Below are positions 50,259 through 58,817 of a DNA stretch of 64,000 nucleotides, one piece after another. Location of the stretch: contig NZ_NIST01000001.1 of NCBI RefSeq assembly GCF_002335745.1, forward strand, positions 1,894,039 to 1,958,038. The letters run 5' to 3'. The notes below the pieces were generated by a model, which had not been told where the DNA came from, did not search any database, and worked only from the letters and a program-made list of their open reading frames with translations. The DNA comes from Evansella halocellulosilytica (GTDB lineage: Bacteria; Bacillota; Bacilli; Bacillales; Salisediminibacteriaceae). How positions within the stretch are numbered: position 1 is the stretch's first letter; every line of letters begins with the position of its first letter. Both the position numbers and the translations under genes were made by a program.

Positions 50259-51905
50259 TTACATATTCCAAGGCAATGCTGCCCAAATCGCAATAATTGT
50301 TGAAAAAACAACGGTAATGACTGCTCCGACTTTACTGTTATACCGTCGCGGATTGACGTCTTTCCAGCCGTGAATTCGTTCAATTAATTCATGGTCAGCC
50401 GCCGTCGTAAGTTTTGAGGCGAGACTTGGCATTCGATTTGTAATATACGAAATCACGATGAGTAAAATGAAGCTGATCGGAATCGCAAGCATTGCTCCGG
50501 ACAAGCCCATTCCGTCTGTCACTTCATGACCGGTCAGGACGAAGCTCGGAAAAACGAAAGGTGAAATCGCAATATAGAGAACGCCACCGACAACGGAGGA
50601 AACGATCGCTCCGTACCGGTTCGCTTCTTTCCACCACACGCCAACGAGAATGAGCGGCGCAATTGTAACGCCAGCTAGGCCGAACGCCCAAAGGATACTG
50701 ACGACGAGAAACGCTGGCGGGTTAATCGCTAACAAAATACTGACGATCCCTCCGCCAAAGATTGCGGCATAACCGAGTCGAACGCGCTTTTTCTCAGAAA
50801 TACTCGGCTTTAATGTTGTAATGATGTCTTGTGACAACAAGGCGCCGATCGCAAGCAAATTGCCACTTAGTGTCGATAAGCCTGCCGATATTGCGGCTGC
50901 GATCACGAGGGCTGATACCCATTCAGGGTTGTAAACGAGATTTAAGATGATCGTCAGCTTGTCTGCATCAGCGGCAGAAATGGTCACTCCTTGTGTTTCT
51001 GTCGCAAAAACACCGACGAAGCCCATCGCATATGTCGCAGAGAAGACAAGACCGATGACGAAGGCAAACCAGACCATCGCAGAGCGGGCACTTTTTAAGC
51101 TCGATGCTGTGTAAATCCGCATCGCTAAGTGAGGGAGCCCGAGTGATCCGATCGTCAAGGCGATGAGACTGACGTACCATTTCGGTGAGTATTGATAATC
51201 AAAGAAATTAGGCATCGCTTCAAGCATCGCAGGTACCATGTCTGCGTATAGGAGCGGCGGGAAAAACCAGCCGCTTCCGCCCATTGCTTTCATAATCGCC
51301 CCAAGCGGAATGATAAACATAAGGGCAATGATCACCATTTGGATCGCAGCATTGTTTGATGCACCAGCCATGCCACCGATCGTAATGTAACCGACGATGA
51401 TTAACCCGCCGACAATAAGTCCTGTTAAATATGGAATTCCGAGGACAGTTTCAAAAGCGAGGGCAATACCGATCATCTGGCCAAGTGCATACATAATGGA
51501 GACGAGAATCATAAACAGCGCTGCAATAATCGAAGCAGATACACCGTAACGATCGCGGACGAAGTGTGTAGGTGAAAAAGCCCCCATTCTCCGAAGCGAA
51601 GTTCCGTAAATAATCGTGATGAGCGGAATCGCTAAAATAAGCTGAATCCAGAGCATGATGAACGGCACTTGCAGCTGCAAAATAAGCGCTGTAATTCCAA
51701 GAAAGGTTGCTAAACTCATATATGTCGATGCCATCGCAAGACCATTCGTAAACGGTCCGACTGTGGCACCAGCGACGTATAAATCTGTAACAGACTTACT
51801 TTTCCGGTTTGATATGTAACCGACGAGATAAAATAATAAAAACGTTGCAACGATCGCGACTACACCTAATATTGGATTCGATAACTGCCAAGTTTCTTCT
51901 CCCAT
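50259..51905 (-). CDS. Solute:sodium symporter, acetate permease (ActP)-like
   Basis: A 548-residue SSS-family transporter with about 13-14 membrane segments. The family loop GGMAGASNNAAIQMVIIALM near 179, GSLGLPHLAMRIYTASSLKS near 253 and AAAISAGLSTLSGNLLAIGA near 343 (sodium-site region) are clear. It resembles ActP/VC_2705 carriers of short-chain monocarboxylates. It is 6 bp behind its small subunit gene. Expression is probably under catabolite control, given the cre upstream. Confidence 0.88.
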   Translation of the reverse strand: MGEETWQLSNPILGVVAIVATFLLFYLVGYISNRKSKSVTDLYVAGATVGPFTNGLAMASTYMSLATFLGITALILQLQVPFIMLWIQLILAIPLITIIYGTSLRRMGAFSPTHFVRDRYGVSASIIAALFMILVSIMYALGQMIGIALAFETVLGIPYLTGLIVGGLIIVGYITIGGMAGASNNAAIQMVIIALMFIIPLGAIMKAMGGSGWFFPPLLYADMVPAMLEAMPNFFDYQYSPKWYVSLIALTIGSLGLPHLAMRIYTASSLKSARSAMVWFAFVIGLVFSATYAMGFVGVFATETQGVTISAADADKLTIILNLVYNPEWVSALVIAAAISAGLSTLSGNLLAIGALLSQDIITTLKPSISEKKRVRLGYAAIFGGGIVSILLAINPPAFLVVSILWAFGLAGVTIAPLILVGVWWKEANRYGAIVSSVVGGVLYIAISPFVFPSFVLTGHEVTDGMGLSGAMLAIPISFILLIVISYITNRMPSLASKLTTAADHELIERIHGWKDVNPRRYNSKVGAVITVVFSTIIAIWAALPWNM

Positions 51906-51911
51906 ATCGCG

Positions 51912-52181
51912 TTAGGCCCCTTTCTCTCCCCGTTTTTTTAACTCAATGAGACTTTCTCTTTCAATGTCTTCATCAATTTGATTGCCCATCTTACTAGCAA
52001 TGATCGTTAAAACGAAGATTCCGAACCAACCGGATAAAATCGGGACAATGTACATGATCGGAAAGCCAAAGAGCATCCCTTCCACTGGGAAGATCGAGAA
52101 GAAAAGACCGACATTTCCCGCGATAATAAACAGTGCTGACATGATGAGAGTAAAACGTACTTCCTTTTTATAAGCTTTCAT
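51912..52181 (-). CDS. Small two-helix partner of the solute:sodium symporter
   Basis: An 89-residue protein with two membrane segments (FTLIMSALFIIAGNVGLFF near 11; IMYIVPILSGWFGIFVLTII near 42) and a charged tail. Small subunits of this kind (DUF485/DUF4212 type) precede ActP-like symporters in many genomes. Which family it belongs to cannot be settled by eye. ATG follows AGGAGG. First gene of the four-gene operon. Confidence 0.75.
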   Translation of the reverse strand: MKAYKKEVRFTLIMSALFIIAGNVGLFFSIFPVEGMLFGFPIMYIVPILSGWFGIFVLTIIASKMGNQIDEDIERESLIELKKRGEKGA

Positions 52182-52267
52182 GAATGACCTCCTTATAAAG
52201 GTTAGCTAATCTGACTAGTGAATTCTGAATCCAAACCCTGGATTTCGCTATTCTGATATCTGGATTC

Positions 52268-52285
52268 TGACTGATCGTTCAGTCA
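52268..52285 (-). promoter_or_regulatory. FadR (YsiA)-like operator
   Basis: TGACTGATCGTTCAGTCA is a near-perfect palindrome (two mismatched symmetric positions) with the TGAnTGA..TCAnTCA form of Bacillus FadR sites. It lies 87 bases before the symporter operon and would fit control by an acyl-CoA. Confidence 0.5.
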
Positions 52286-52922
52286 TTAGTCACATGACTT
52301 AAGGCTTACAAAAATGTCTTTTTCCGTTCCCCTAAAAATCTCTTTTCATATCTTCGAAAACGAATTCGTCCGTGTAATCGCACTTTATTATAAACACCAC
52401 TCCCTTCCAAAATAAGTAAAACATGCGAAATGTTATTGTTGTATTGTAAACGGTTTCAACTTCAAGTGTCAATATAGTTATTTAAATTTTTAGAAAATTA
52501 GTACAGGATTAGAAGATGGAGGTCACAAGTCTCGTTTTATGAAAGAACGATTAATCATTCCCCTTTTTCGTGAACGACTCGCAATGATCGACCATCTTCG
52601 TATACAATAGGGAAGGACAGGAATGTCATCGATCGTGATAGTATTCTTTTGCTTTGAGCGGACATATGATTCGTTATTTGTATAACATTGACTATTTTCA
52701 GGCTAAAAGGACAGGAGTTCCGTTAATAAGTAAAAAACGTGAGAAAAATACTGCATCAGCGATTGATAGCGGATCCAGTGGCCGTCAAACTTAAATAACT
52801 AGCCTTTTTGGCATCCATAGCGGATTCAATGGCCGCGTAAAAGTTTGGATGCGTTACTTACTTGAAGTGGGCTAGTGCTTCACGACAGTTTTTAAACGCG
52901 GATTTAAGAAAGGAAGAAGACA
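52286..52922. other. Long intergenic region between the symporter operon and the YesL gene
   Basis: About 640 bases without a gene. It holds the cre site (52444) and two direct copies of ATAGCGGAT(C/T)CA(G/A)TGGCCG at 52766-52784 and 52817-52835, 51 bp apart. No coding remnant was recognised. Confidence 0.55.
52444..52459 (-). promoter_or_regulatory. cre site for CcpA
   Basis: TTGTAAACGGTTTCAA contains TGTAAACGGTTTCA, which fits the cre consensus. It lies 263 bases before the symporter operon, so repression by glucose of monocarboxylate use is likely. Confidence 0.65.
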
Positions 52923-53546
52923 ATGCAGCTAGGTGGAACATCAGGAGTCATTTATCGTGTAACAGACTGGATATTAAAGCTCGCATTTATTAATGTGATG
53001 TGGATCTTGTTTACGATTTTAGGACTAGGAGTTTTTGGATTTTATCCAGCATTCATCGCCATGACAGCGATGATCATTGCCTGGAAAAACGGAGAAGAGC
53101 CTCCGTATTTCAAAACCTTCTTCGACATATTTAAGCGTGACTTTTTAAAAGTAAATATGATTGCTCTAGTAGCCTTGATCCTAACAGGGATTTTATTTAT
53201 GAACTTTTCAGTTATCGGTCATTTTCAAGGCTTTTTCTATTACATTTTCCTCGTCAGTACGTTGATGCTCGTCCTGTTACTTTGGTCGACACTCATTCTC
53301 GTCGCGATTGCTGTTGGCCAGTCCGACGAAGGAATAAATATACGTGTACATTTTAAACAAGCGTGGACGATGCTCGCGACAAACCCAATCAAGTTGCTCG
53401 CACTCGTTTTGACGATTGTCATCGTCATGCTAACCGTCTACTTCATACCGAGTATCGCCCCATTCTACAGCATGAGCATCATCGCATGGATCGCCGTGTT
53501 ATTATTTTTGAGAAGCGCAAAACAATTACGAAAAACACATGACTGA
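52923..53546 (+). CDS. YesL/DUF624 membrane protein
   Basis: A 207-residue protein with five or six membrane segments. VIYRVTDWILKLAFINVMWI near residue 9 and the GFYPAFIAMTAM stretch near 40 are the DUF624 signature. Such proteins (YesL, YteU) accompany carbohydrate ABC transporters and polysaccharide-use genes in Bacillus; their function is not established. It is followed, after a terminator and a repeat array, by the LacI and sugar ABC transporter genes. AAGGAAG precedes the ATG. Confidence 0.85.
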   Translation: MQLGGTSGVIYRVTDWILKLAFINVMWILFTILGLGVFGFYPAFIAMTAMIIAWKNGEEPPYFKTFFDIFKRDFLKVNMIALVALILTGILFMNFSVIGHFQGFFYYIFLVSTLMLVLLLWSTLILVAIAVGQSDEGINIRVHFKQAWTMLATNPIKLLALVLTIVIVMLTVYFIPSIAPFYSMSIIAWIAVLLFLRSAKQLRKTHD

Positions 53547-53568
53547 AAAAACGTCATGTGTTTTTTAG
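53531..53568 (+). terminator. Terminator of the YesL gene
   Basis: AAAAACACATGAC and GTCATGTGTTTTT form a perfect 13-bp stem around 9 bases, overlapping the end of the gene. Confidence 0.88.
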
Positions 53569-53574
53569 TTAGTC

Positions 53575-53745
53575 GGATGAAGTGCGGGGAAGTTGCGTCG
53601 AAGAGTAGAGAAGTTGCGTCAAAGCGCAGAGAAGTTGCGCCAAAGCGCAGAGAAGTTGCGTCAAAGCGCAGAGAAGTTGCGCCAAACCACAGAGTTATTG
53701 CGTAAAACTGTCGAGTTACTACTACGACGAAATGCCAAGCAACTA
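53575..53745. repeat. Tandem 21-bp repeat array, family A, copy 3 (about 6 units)
   Basis: Units AGAAGTTGCGTCAAAGCGC and AGAAGTTGCGCCAAAGCGC at 21 bp, with left border GGATGAAGTGCGGGGAAG and right border TACTACTACGACGAAATG, like those of the longer A arrays. It directly follows the YesL terminator. Confidence 0.88.
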
Positions 53746-53997
53746 TGACGAACGACAAACCAATTACGACAAAAAACAGACATTGCGGACAAAACCTCAT
53801 AATAGTTTTTAGAAAATTTAATTATTAAGCTTGTAAAAGTGGAGGGGTTATTTTATAATGAGAATAATTTAAATATCAGAATAATCGGATTATTAACCGT
53901 ATATTCTCCTTTAACTATATACATTTTCATTAACTTGTTTTTTTTTATGAAATTTGATTAATCGTTTTACCAAAAATAGAAAAAGAGGTGAAAAGTG

Positions 53998-55038
53998 GTG
54001 GCAAGCTTAAAAGAAATAGCCAAAAAAGCGAATGTATCCGTCGCTACAGTATCAAATGTCATCAATAATAGAGGGCGAGTAGGAGAACAAACGCGGAATA
54101 AAATAAAAAAAATTATTGAAGATGCTGAATACAGACCGAATGAAATTGCGAAGAGCCTCAAAATCAAGAGAACTGGAACGATCGGTGTCATGGTAGAAGA
54201 TATTTCCGTTTTCAATGCACCTGATATCGTCAATGGAATTCATGAAGCAGCTGAAAATAAAGGGTTAAACATCTTGTTGACAAATCTGCGGCTCTATAAA
54301 AAATTCGGAAATGATTTTCCTGAAATAGAGGAATGTAAAAGGCAAGCGACTTCTTTATATCATCAATTAATTGCAAACCAAGTTGAAGGAATTATTTACG
54401 TTGGGATCCATTCAAGAGATATAACTGGTCTGCTTCCTAATCCGAAAAAGAACATCGTCTATACATATTGCTACACGACAAACAAAGGTGATTATTCCGT
54501 TAATTATGATGATGAAGATGCATCATATAAAATCACACAGTATTTAATCAATAAAGGACATAAAAACATCGGGCTAATTAGTGGTTTAATTAATTCAGCT
54601 ACTTCATATGCGCGTTTTCACGGTTATCAGAAGGCTCTTAGTTTAAATGAATTAGTTTTTAGGCCTGAGTCTGTCAAAACGGGAGACTGGAAATATGATT
54701 CTGGCTATTCGATGATGATAGATTTGTTGAAGCAAAAGAATACACCAACAGCGATCATTGCGATGAATGATTTAATGGCTGCAGGTGCGATTCAAGCGAT
54801 AAAAGATAATGGGTATGAAGTTCCTCGTGATTTTTCAGTTGTTGGTTTTGATGATCGGGAGTTTAGTCAATATATATCGCCAACCATCACGACGATGTCA
54901 TTACCACTAGAAGAAATGGGAAAAAAAGCAGTTGACATACTAGACGAATCAAGGAATGAACCTGAAATTGATCAAAAAAAATATAACTTAGCTTGCCAGC
55001 TTGTCGAGCGGGAGAGTGTGAAGGAATTAAATGAGTAA
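53998..55038 (+). CDS. LacI-family regulator of the sugar locus
   Basis: A 346-residue repressor: ASLKEIAKKANVSVATVSNV at the start is the helix-turn-helix and hinge entry, followed by a sugar-binding domain (GTIGVMVEDISVFNAPDIVN near 60; AIIAMNDLMAAGAIQAIKDN near 258; VVGFDDREFSQYISP near 283). The GTG at 53998 is 7 bases after AGAGGTG; the GTG at 53995 is slightly close. It precedes a CUT1 ABC transporter and a giant secreted glycosidase and probably responds to the imported oligosaccharide. Confidence 0.88.
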   Translation: MASLKEIAKKANVSVATVSNVINNRGRVGEQTRNKIKKIIEDAEYRPNEIAKSLKIKRTGTIGVMVEDISVFNAPDIVNGIHEAAENKGLNILLTNLRLYKKFGNDFPEIEECKRQATSLYHQLIANQVEGIIYVGIHSRDITGLLPNPKKNIVYTYCYTTNKGDYSVNYDDEDASYKITQYLINKGHKNIGLISGLINSATSYARFHGYQKALSLNELVFRPESVKTGDWKYDSGYSMMIDLLKQKNTPTAIIAMNDLMAAGAIQAIKDNGYEVPRDFSVVGFDDREFSQYISPTITTMSLPLEEMGKKAVDILDESRNEPEIDQKKYNLACQLVERESVKELNE

Positions 55039-55054
55039 TACCTTTCTTAAATAA

Positions 55055-55068
55055 TGAAAACGCATTCA
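55055..55068 (+). promoter_or_regulatory. cre or LacI-type operator before the sugar ABC genes
   Basis: TGAAAACGCATTCA fits the cre consensus and is also a plausible LacI-family dyad. It lies just after the lacI stop and about 200 bases before the binding-protein gene. Confidence 0.5.
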
Positions 55069-55263
55069 ATTATTTCCTGGGAAAATTTGATGGTGAAATG
55101 ACACGAAATGGCTGTACTTACATCATTGGGCATCACTTTCTTGAGGTTGATATAGAACTTTATTTCTTTTTATCCTTTCGTTATTTTCTACTTTGATGCT
55201 TTCTAGAAGTTTCATAGTAGAGAGTAAAATATAGTTTTATAAATTAAAAAGGAGGTCAAGAAG

Positions 55264-56589
55264 TTGAATAGAAATGTGCTCAGAAAGCTATATGCAGTCG
55301 CGACCATGTTAGGTTTAGCCGTGATTTTAGCAGCTTGTAATGGAGGGGAAGACGCGTCTGGTGATGAAACAGAACAGACTGACAATGGTGAAAATGGGGA
55401 AGCTGACAGCTCAGAGTCGATAACGATTCACATGGCCGTTTTTGAAAATGATCCTAATGGAATGATGGCAAATGCGCGGCAAAAATTTAATGAGGAACAT
55501 AGCAATATCGATATAGAATTTGTAGAAATGTCAAATGATGCTTCACAAATGCATGACCAAACAGTTACACAGTTATCAGCAGGAGCGGCTAACTTAGATA
55601 TTGTCAATATGGATGTCGTATGGACAGCAGAATTTGCAGAAGCAGGCTGGTTAGTTCCGCTTGATGATAAATTTACCGAAGATATGCAAGCCGACTATGT
55701 AGAACGTCAAGTTGACGCCGTTAAATATAATGATGAAACTTGGGCTGTCCCATGGTTTAACGATTTACATCCATTATGGTATCGAACAGATTTACTAGAT
55801 GAGTATGGGTTTGACGTTCCGGATACTTATGAAGAGGCAGTAGAGATTGCACAAACGATTCAAGAAGGTGAAGGAATACAAGGATTCACAATGCACTGGG
55901 GGCGCTCTGAACAATTAATTGTTAGTTTTACAGAGTTTTTGCATGCTAACGGCGGAGACTTCTTTGATGAAAATGGAAACGTTATCATCAATAGTCCAGA
56001 AGCAGTAGATGCCCTTCAATTTATGGTAGACATGATTTATGAATATGAAGTTGTATCCCCATCGGCCATCGGCCATACAACGCCAGATGATTCAAGAATT
56101 CCTTTTACTCAAGGGCAGTCGGTCTTTAATCCAAACTGGGGTTACGTTTATTCGATTAACCAGGAAGACGGTTCAGCAGTAAAAGATCAGACATGGGTTG
56201 CAAGTAACTTTATGTTTGAGGGCGGACAGAAAGCGAATGCTGTAGGTGGCTGGAATTTCGCGATTTCCAATAGCTCAAATCATATTGATGAAGCATGGGA
56301 AGTCATTAAATGGTTTACTTCATTTGAAAATCAAAAAGAAATGCTAGTAGGCGGAGGTTATGCTGGAACACAGTTAGATTTATATGAGGATGAAGATGTA
56401 ATCGACTCAAATCCACATTTAGAAGAATATTTACGCGTTTTTGACGATGCATCAAATCGACCAAGTCACCCGGAATATTCAAGAATGTCAGATATTGCAC
56501 AGTCTTATATCCACCAAGCTCTTTCACAAGATTTAACCCCACAAGAAGCACTGGACCAACTTGCAGATGAACTAGAAGACATCGGATAA
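55264..56589 (+). CDS. CUT1 sugar ABC transporter substrate-binding lipoprotein
   Basis: A 441-residue solute-binding protein. The signal peptide ends in lipobox ILAAC (Cys near 24), followed by an acidic linker. The family-1 binding-protein fold shows AVFENDPNGMMANARQKFNE near 60, LDIVNMDVVWTAEFAEAGWL near 112 and PWFNDLHPLWYRTDLLDEYG near 162, with KANAVGGWNFAISNSSNHID near 322. The TTG follows AAAAAGGAGG. No ATPase gene is nearby, so a shared MsmX-type ATPase is expected. Ligand inferred as an arabino-oligosaccharide from the enzymes downstream. Confidence 0.9.
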   Translation: MNRNVLRKLYAVATMLGLAVILAACNGGEDASGDETEQTDNGENGEADSSESITIHMAVFENDPNGMMANARQKFNEEHSNIDIEFVEMSNDASQMHDQTVTQLSAGAANLDIVNMDVVWTAEFAEAGWLVPLDDKFTEDMQADYVERQVDAVKYNDETWAVPWFNDLHPLWYRTDLLDEYGFDVPDTYEEAVEIAQTIQEGEGIQGFTMHWGRSEQLIVSFTEFLHANGGDFFDENGNVIINSPEAVDALQFMVDMIYEYEVVSPSAIGHTTPDDSRIPFTQGQSVFNPNWGYVYSINQEDGSAVKDQTWVASNFMFEGGQKANAVGGWNFAISNSSNHIDEAWEVIKWFTSFENQKEMLVGGGYAGTQLDLYEDEDVIDSNPHLEEYLRVFDDASNRPSHPEYSRMSDIAQSYIHQALSQDLTPQEALDQLADELEDIG

Positions 56590-56595
56590 AATGGT

Positions 56596-56626
56596 AGATG
56601 GTTGGGACATGATGTCCTGACCATCT
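56596..56626 (+). other. Intercistronic hairpin between binding protein and permease genes
   Basis: AGATGGT pairs with ACCATCT and inside it GGACAT pairs with ATGTCC, with symmetric TG/TG internal loops. There is no T run. It probably stabilises the upstream message, so that the binding protein is made in excess over the permeases. Confidence 0.65.
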
Positions 56627-56644
56627 AATAAGGGAGTTTTTACT

Positions 56645-57520
56645 TTGAATAAAAAATACTTACCTTACTTATTATTGGTTCCTGTATTTTCTATGATCAT
56701 AGTCGTTGTTTTAATTCCCTTATTAACAACGATTATCTATAGTTTTCAATCTTATAGCTTAACGAATCAAGAGGACCAAACGACGTTCATTGGTTTACAG
56801 AACTACATTACCTTGTTTCAAAGCAGCCGGTTCATTTCTTCTCTCATTACGAGTTTCATTTATATAGCTGGAAGTGTTGCAGGAATGTTGATTCTCGGTT
56901 TAATTACTGCACAACTAGCAAATCAAGCATTTAGAGGAAGGTCGATTTTCCGAGCTACTATTTTACTTCCATGGGCAGTAGCACCAGTCGTTGCTGCACA
57001 AGCGTGGAAATTCATGTTTGAAACCGACTTTGGCATCATCAATCATCTGTTAACTGGTATCGGATTGATAGAAAGAAATATACCGTGGCTCGTTTCATCT
57101 GATTATGCGATGTTAGGTGTCATCACGACAAATGTTTGGAAAACGACTCCATTGCTTACGTTAATTATCGTTTCAGGATTACAGACGATACCGAGGGATT
57201 TGTATGAAAGTGCTGAAATTGATGGTGCAAATTCGATTAGAAAATATTTCTACATAACTTTACCATTAATTAAGCCTTTTATTATTATGGGGTTAATTTT
57301 TACAACATTACAGACGATCAATGTCATTGATATTATTTACGTCATGACTGGCGGTGGACCAGGTGAGGCGACAGAAATTTTTACATTATACAATTATAAA
57401 GTGTTCTTCCAGTATCTTGATTTTGGTTTAGGTGGAGCGATGGCGGTAACAGGAGTCACGTTAATCAGTGTTTTAATATTCATTTACAGCAGAAACATGA
57501 ACAAACAAGTAAACACCTAA
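56645..57520 (+). CDS. CUT1 sugar ABC permease, MalF type
   Basis: A 291-residue permease with six membrane segments. YLPYLLLVPVFSMIIVVVLI near 4 is the first, and the cytoplasmic EAA loop YESAEIDGANSIRKYFYITL lies near 190. TTG at 56645 follows AGGGAG. Works with the next gene and the binding protein before it. Confidence 0.9.
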   Translation: MNKKYLPYLLLVPVFSMIIVVVLIPLLTTIIYSFQSYSLTNQEDQTTFIGLQNYITLFQSSRFISSLITSFIYIAGSVAGMLILGLITAQLANQAFRGRSIFRATILLPWAVAPVVAAQAWKFMFETDFGIINHLLTGIGLIERNIPWLVSSDYAMLGVITTNVWKTTPLLTLIIVSGLQTIPRDLYESAEIDGANSIRKYFYITLPLIKPFIIMGLIFTTLQTINVIDIIYVMTGGGPGEATEIFTLYNYKVFFQYLDFGLGGAMAVTGVTLISVLIFIYSRNMNKQVNT

Positions 57521-57546
57521 TCAAAATGAAGAAGGGAGGAATAGGA

Positions 57547-58365
57547 ATGAAAAATAAATTAGGATTGTTCTTCTGGATCGGATTAATCGTCATTGTTTGT
57601 ATCAATATCATCCCTTATTTATGGACAATATTAACGTCGATGAAACAGCCGAATGAAATTTATGATGTGAAAGTTTTTCCGAACGAATTTTTCTTAGATA
57701 ATTATTTAGCGGTTATTTTTGAAAGCAATTTTATGACGAACATATGGAATAGTTTTGTCGTATCTGCAACGACCGCCTTAATCTGTATTTTGATTGGTGT
57801 TCCTGCAGCATATGCATTTGCCCGATTAAAATTCAAGTTTCAAAACACGTTATTTATGTTAGTTTTATTTATTACGATTTTTCCAGGTATTTTTATTATC
57901 AGTCCATTATTCGACTTTTTAAGCCGGATCGGGGCAATTGACACTTACTTAGCTCTTATCATTCCTTACGTTGCCTATTTCACCCCGTTAGTCGTTTGGA
58001 TTTTAACCGGGTATTTTAAAACGATCCCATCAGCAATTGAAGAAGTCGCAATTATGGATGGTTGCAGCATTTTTAAGCTTATTTTACGTATTATTTTACC
58101 GCTATCTTTACCTGGAATATTAACTGTCGGGATTATAGCGTTTACGTTAGCTTGGAATGAATTTATGTTTGCTTTAATTTTTACTTCTTCAAATAGTGCG
58201 AGAACAGTCCCGGTAGCAATTTCACAATTTCAAGGGATACACTCGTTAAATTGGGGACAAATGACAGCTGCTGCAATCGTCGCAACGATACCGATCGTTT
58301 TAATATCGATCGCGTTACAAAAATATATTATTAGCGGCCTCACTGCAGGATCGATAAAGGAATAA
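57547..58365 (+). CDS. CUT1 sugar ABC permease, MalG type
   Basis: A 272-residue permease with six membrane segments. The EAA loop EEVAIMDGCSIFKLILRIIL lies near residue 172, and LAWNEFMFALIFTSSNSART near 210 is typical of the MalG side. The ATG at 57547 follows GGGAGG at proper distance; the ATG at 57526 precedes that site. Last transporter gene, followed by a 450-bp gap. Confidence 0.9.
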   Translation: MKNKLGLFFWIGLIVIVCINIIPYLWTILTSMKQPNEIYDVKVFPNEFFLDNYLAVIFESNFMTNIWNSFVVSATTALICILIGVPAAYAFARLKFKFQNTLFMLVLFITIFPGIFIISPLFDFLSRIGAIDTYLALIIPYVAYFTPLVVWILTGYFKTIPSAIEEVAIMDGCSIFKLILRIILPLSLPGILTVGIIAFTLAWNEFMFALIFTSSNSARTVPVAISQFQGIHSLNWGQMTAAAIVATIPIVLISIALQKYIISGLTAGSIKE

Positions 58366-58817
58366 AACGCTTAATAGATAAGACTTTACCGCTTATTAAC
58401 AATGCAAAGAATAGTAAAAGGAGAGGGAGGCTTTGCTATTCTTTGTTATTGCTTGATTTTCAATTTTCATGAAAAGACTCTACTGATTTACTCCATTTAC
58501 AACTACTGATGAACCTGCTTTACACGGTTCATTCATTCTTCCATCCAAGACCCACATAATGACACCGCGCGAATACACTGAGAACTCACATTCAATGACT
58601 ATCAACATCAACAAATTGACCTAGATATTCTTACAAATTTACATGCTATTTTTAGGGGGTGATTCGATCGGGTAGGAACCATATGTTTTTAGGTTAATCG
58701 TTTAACTTAGTTAAAGGGGATCAACTCTCCTCATAGGAAGGAGGTTGGTCTTATGGTGTGGTGTAACTAATGATTTGGTGAGACGGTGTGAAAGAATCTA
58801 GTAAGGAGGAGAAAGAG
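58366..58817. other. Intergenic region before the giant glycosidase gene
   Basis: No gene. A hairpin at 58719-58750 pairs GATCAACTCTCCT with AGGAGGTTGGTC and would hide an AGGAGG sequence that precedes a five-codon frame (ATG at 58753). It could be a leader control element for the gene at 58818. Confidence 0.5.

Noticed and set aside
58788-58817. GTG start ten codons before the chosen glycosidase start
   Set aside because: The AAGGAGGAG site lies after it and fits the TTG at 58818, which also gives a normal signal peptide.
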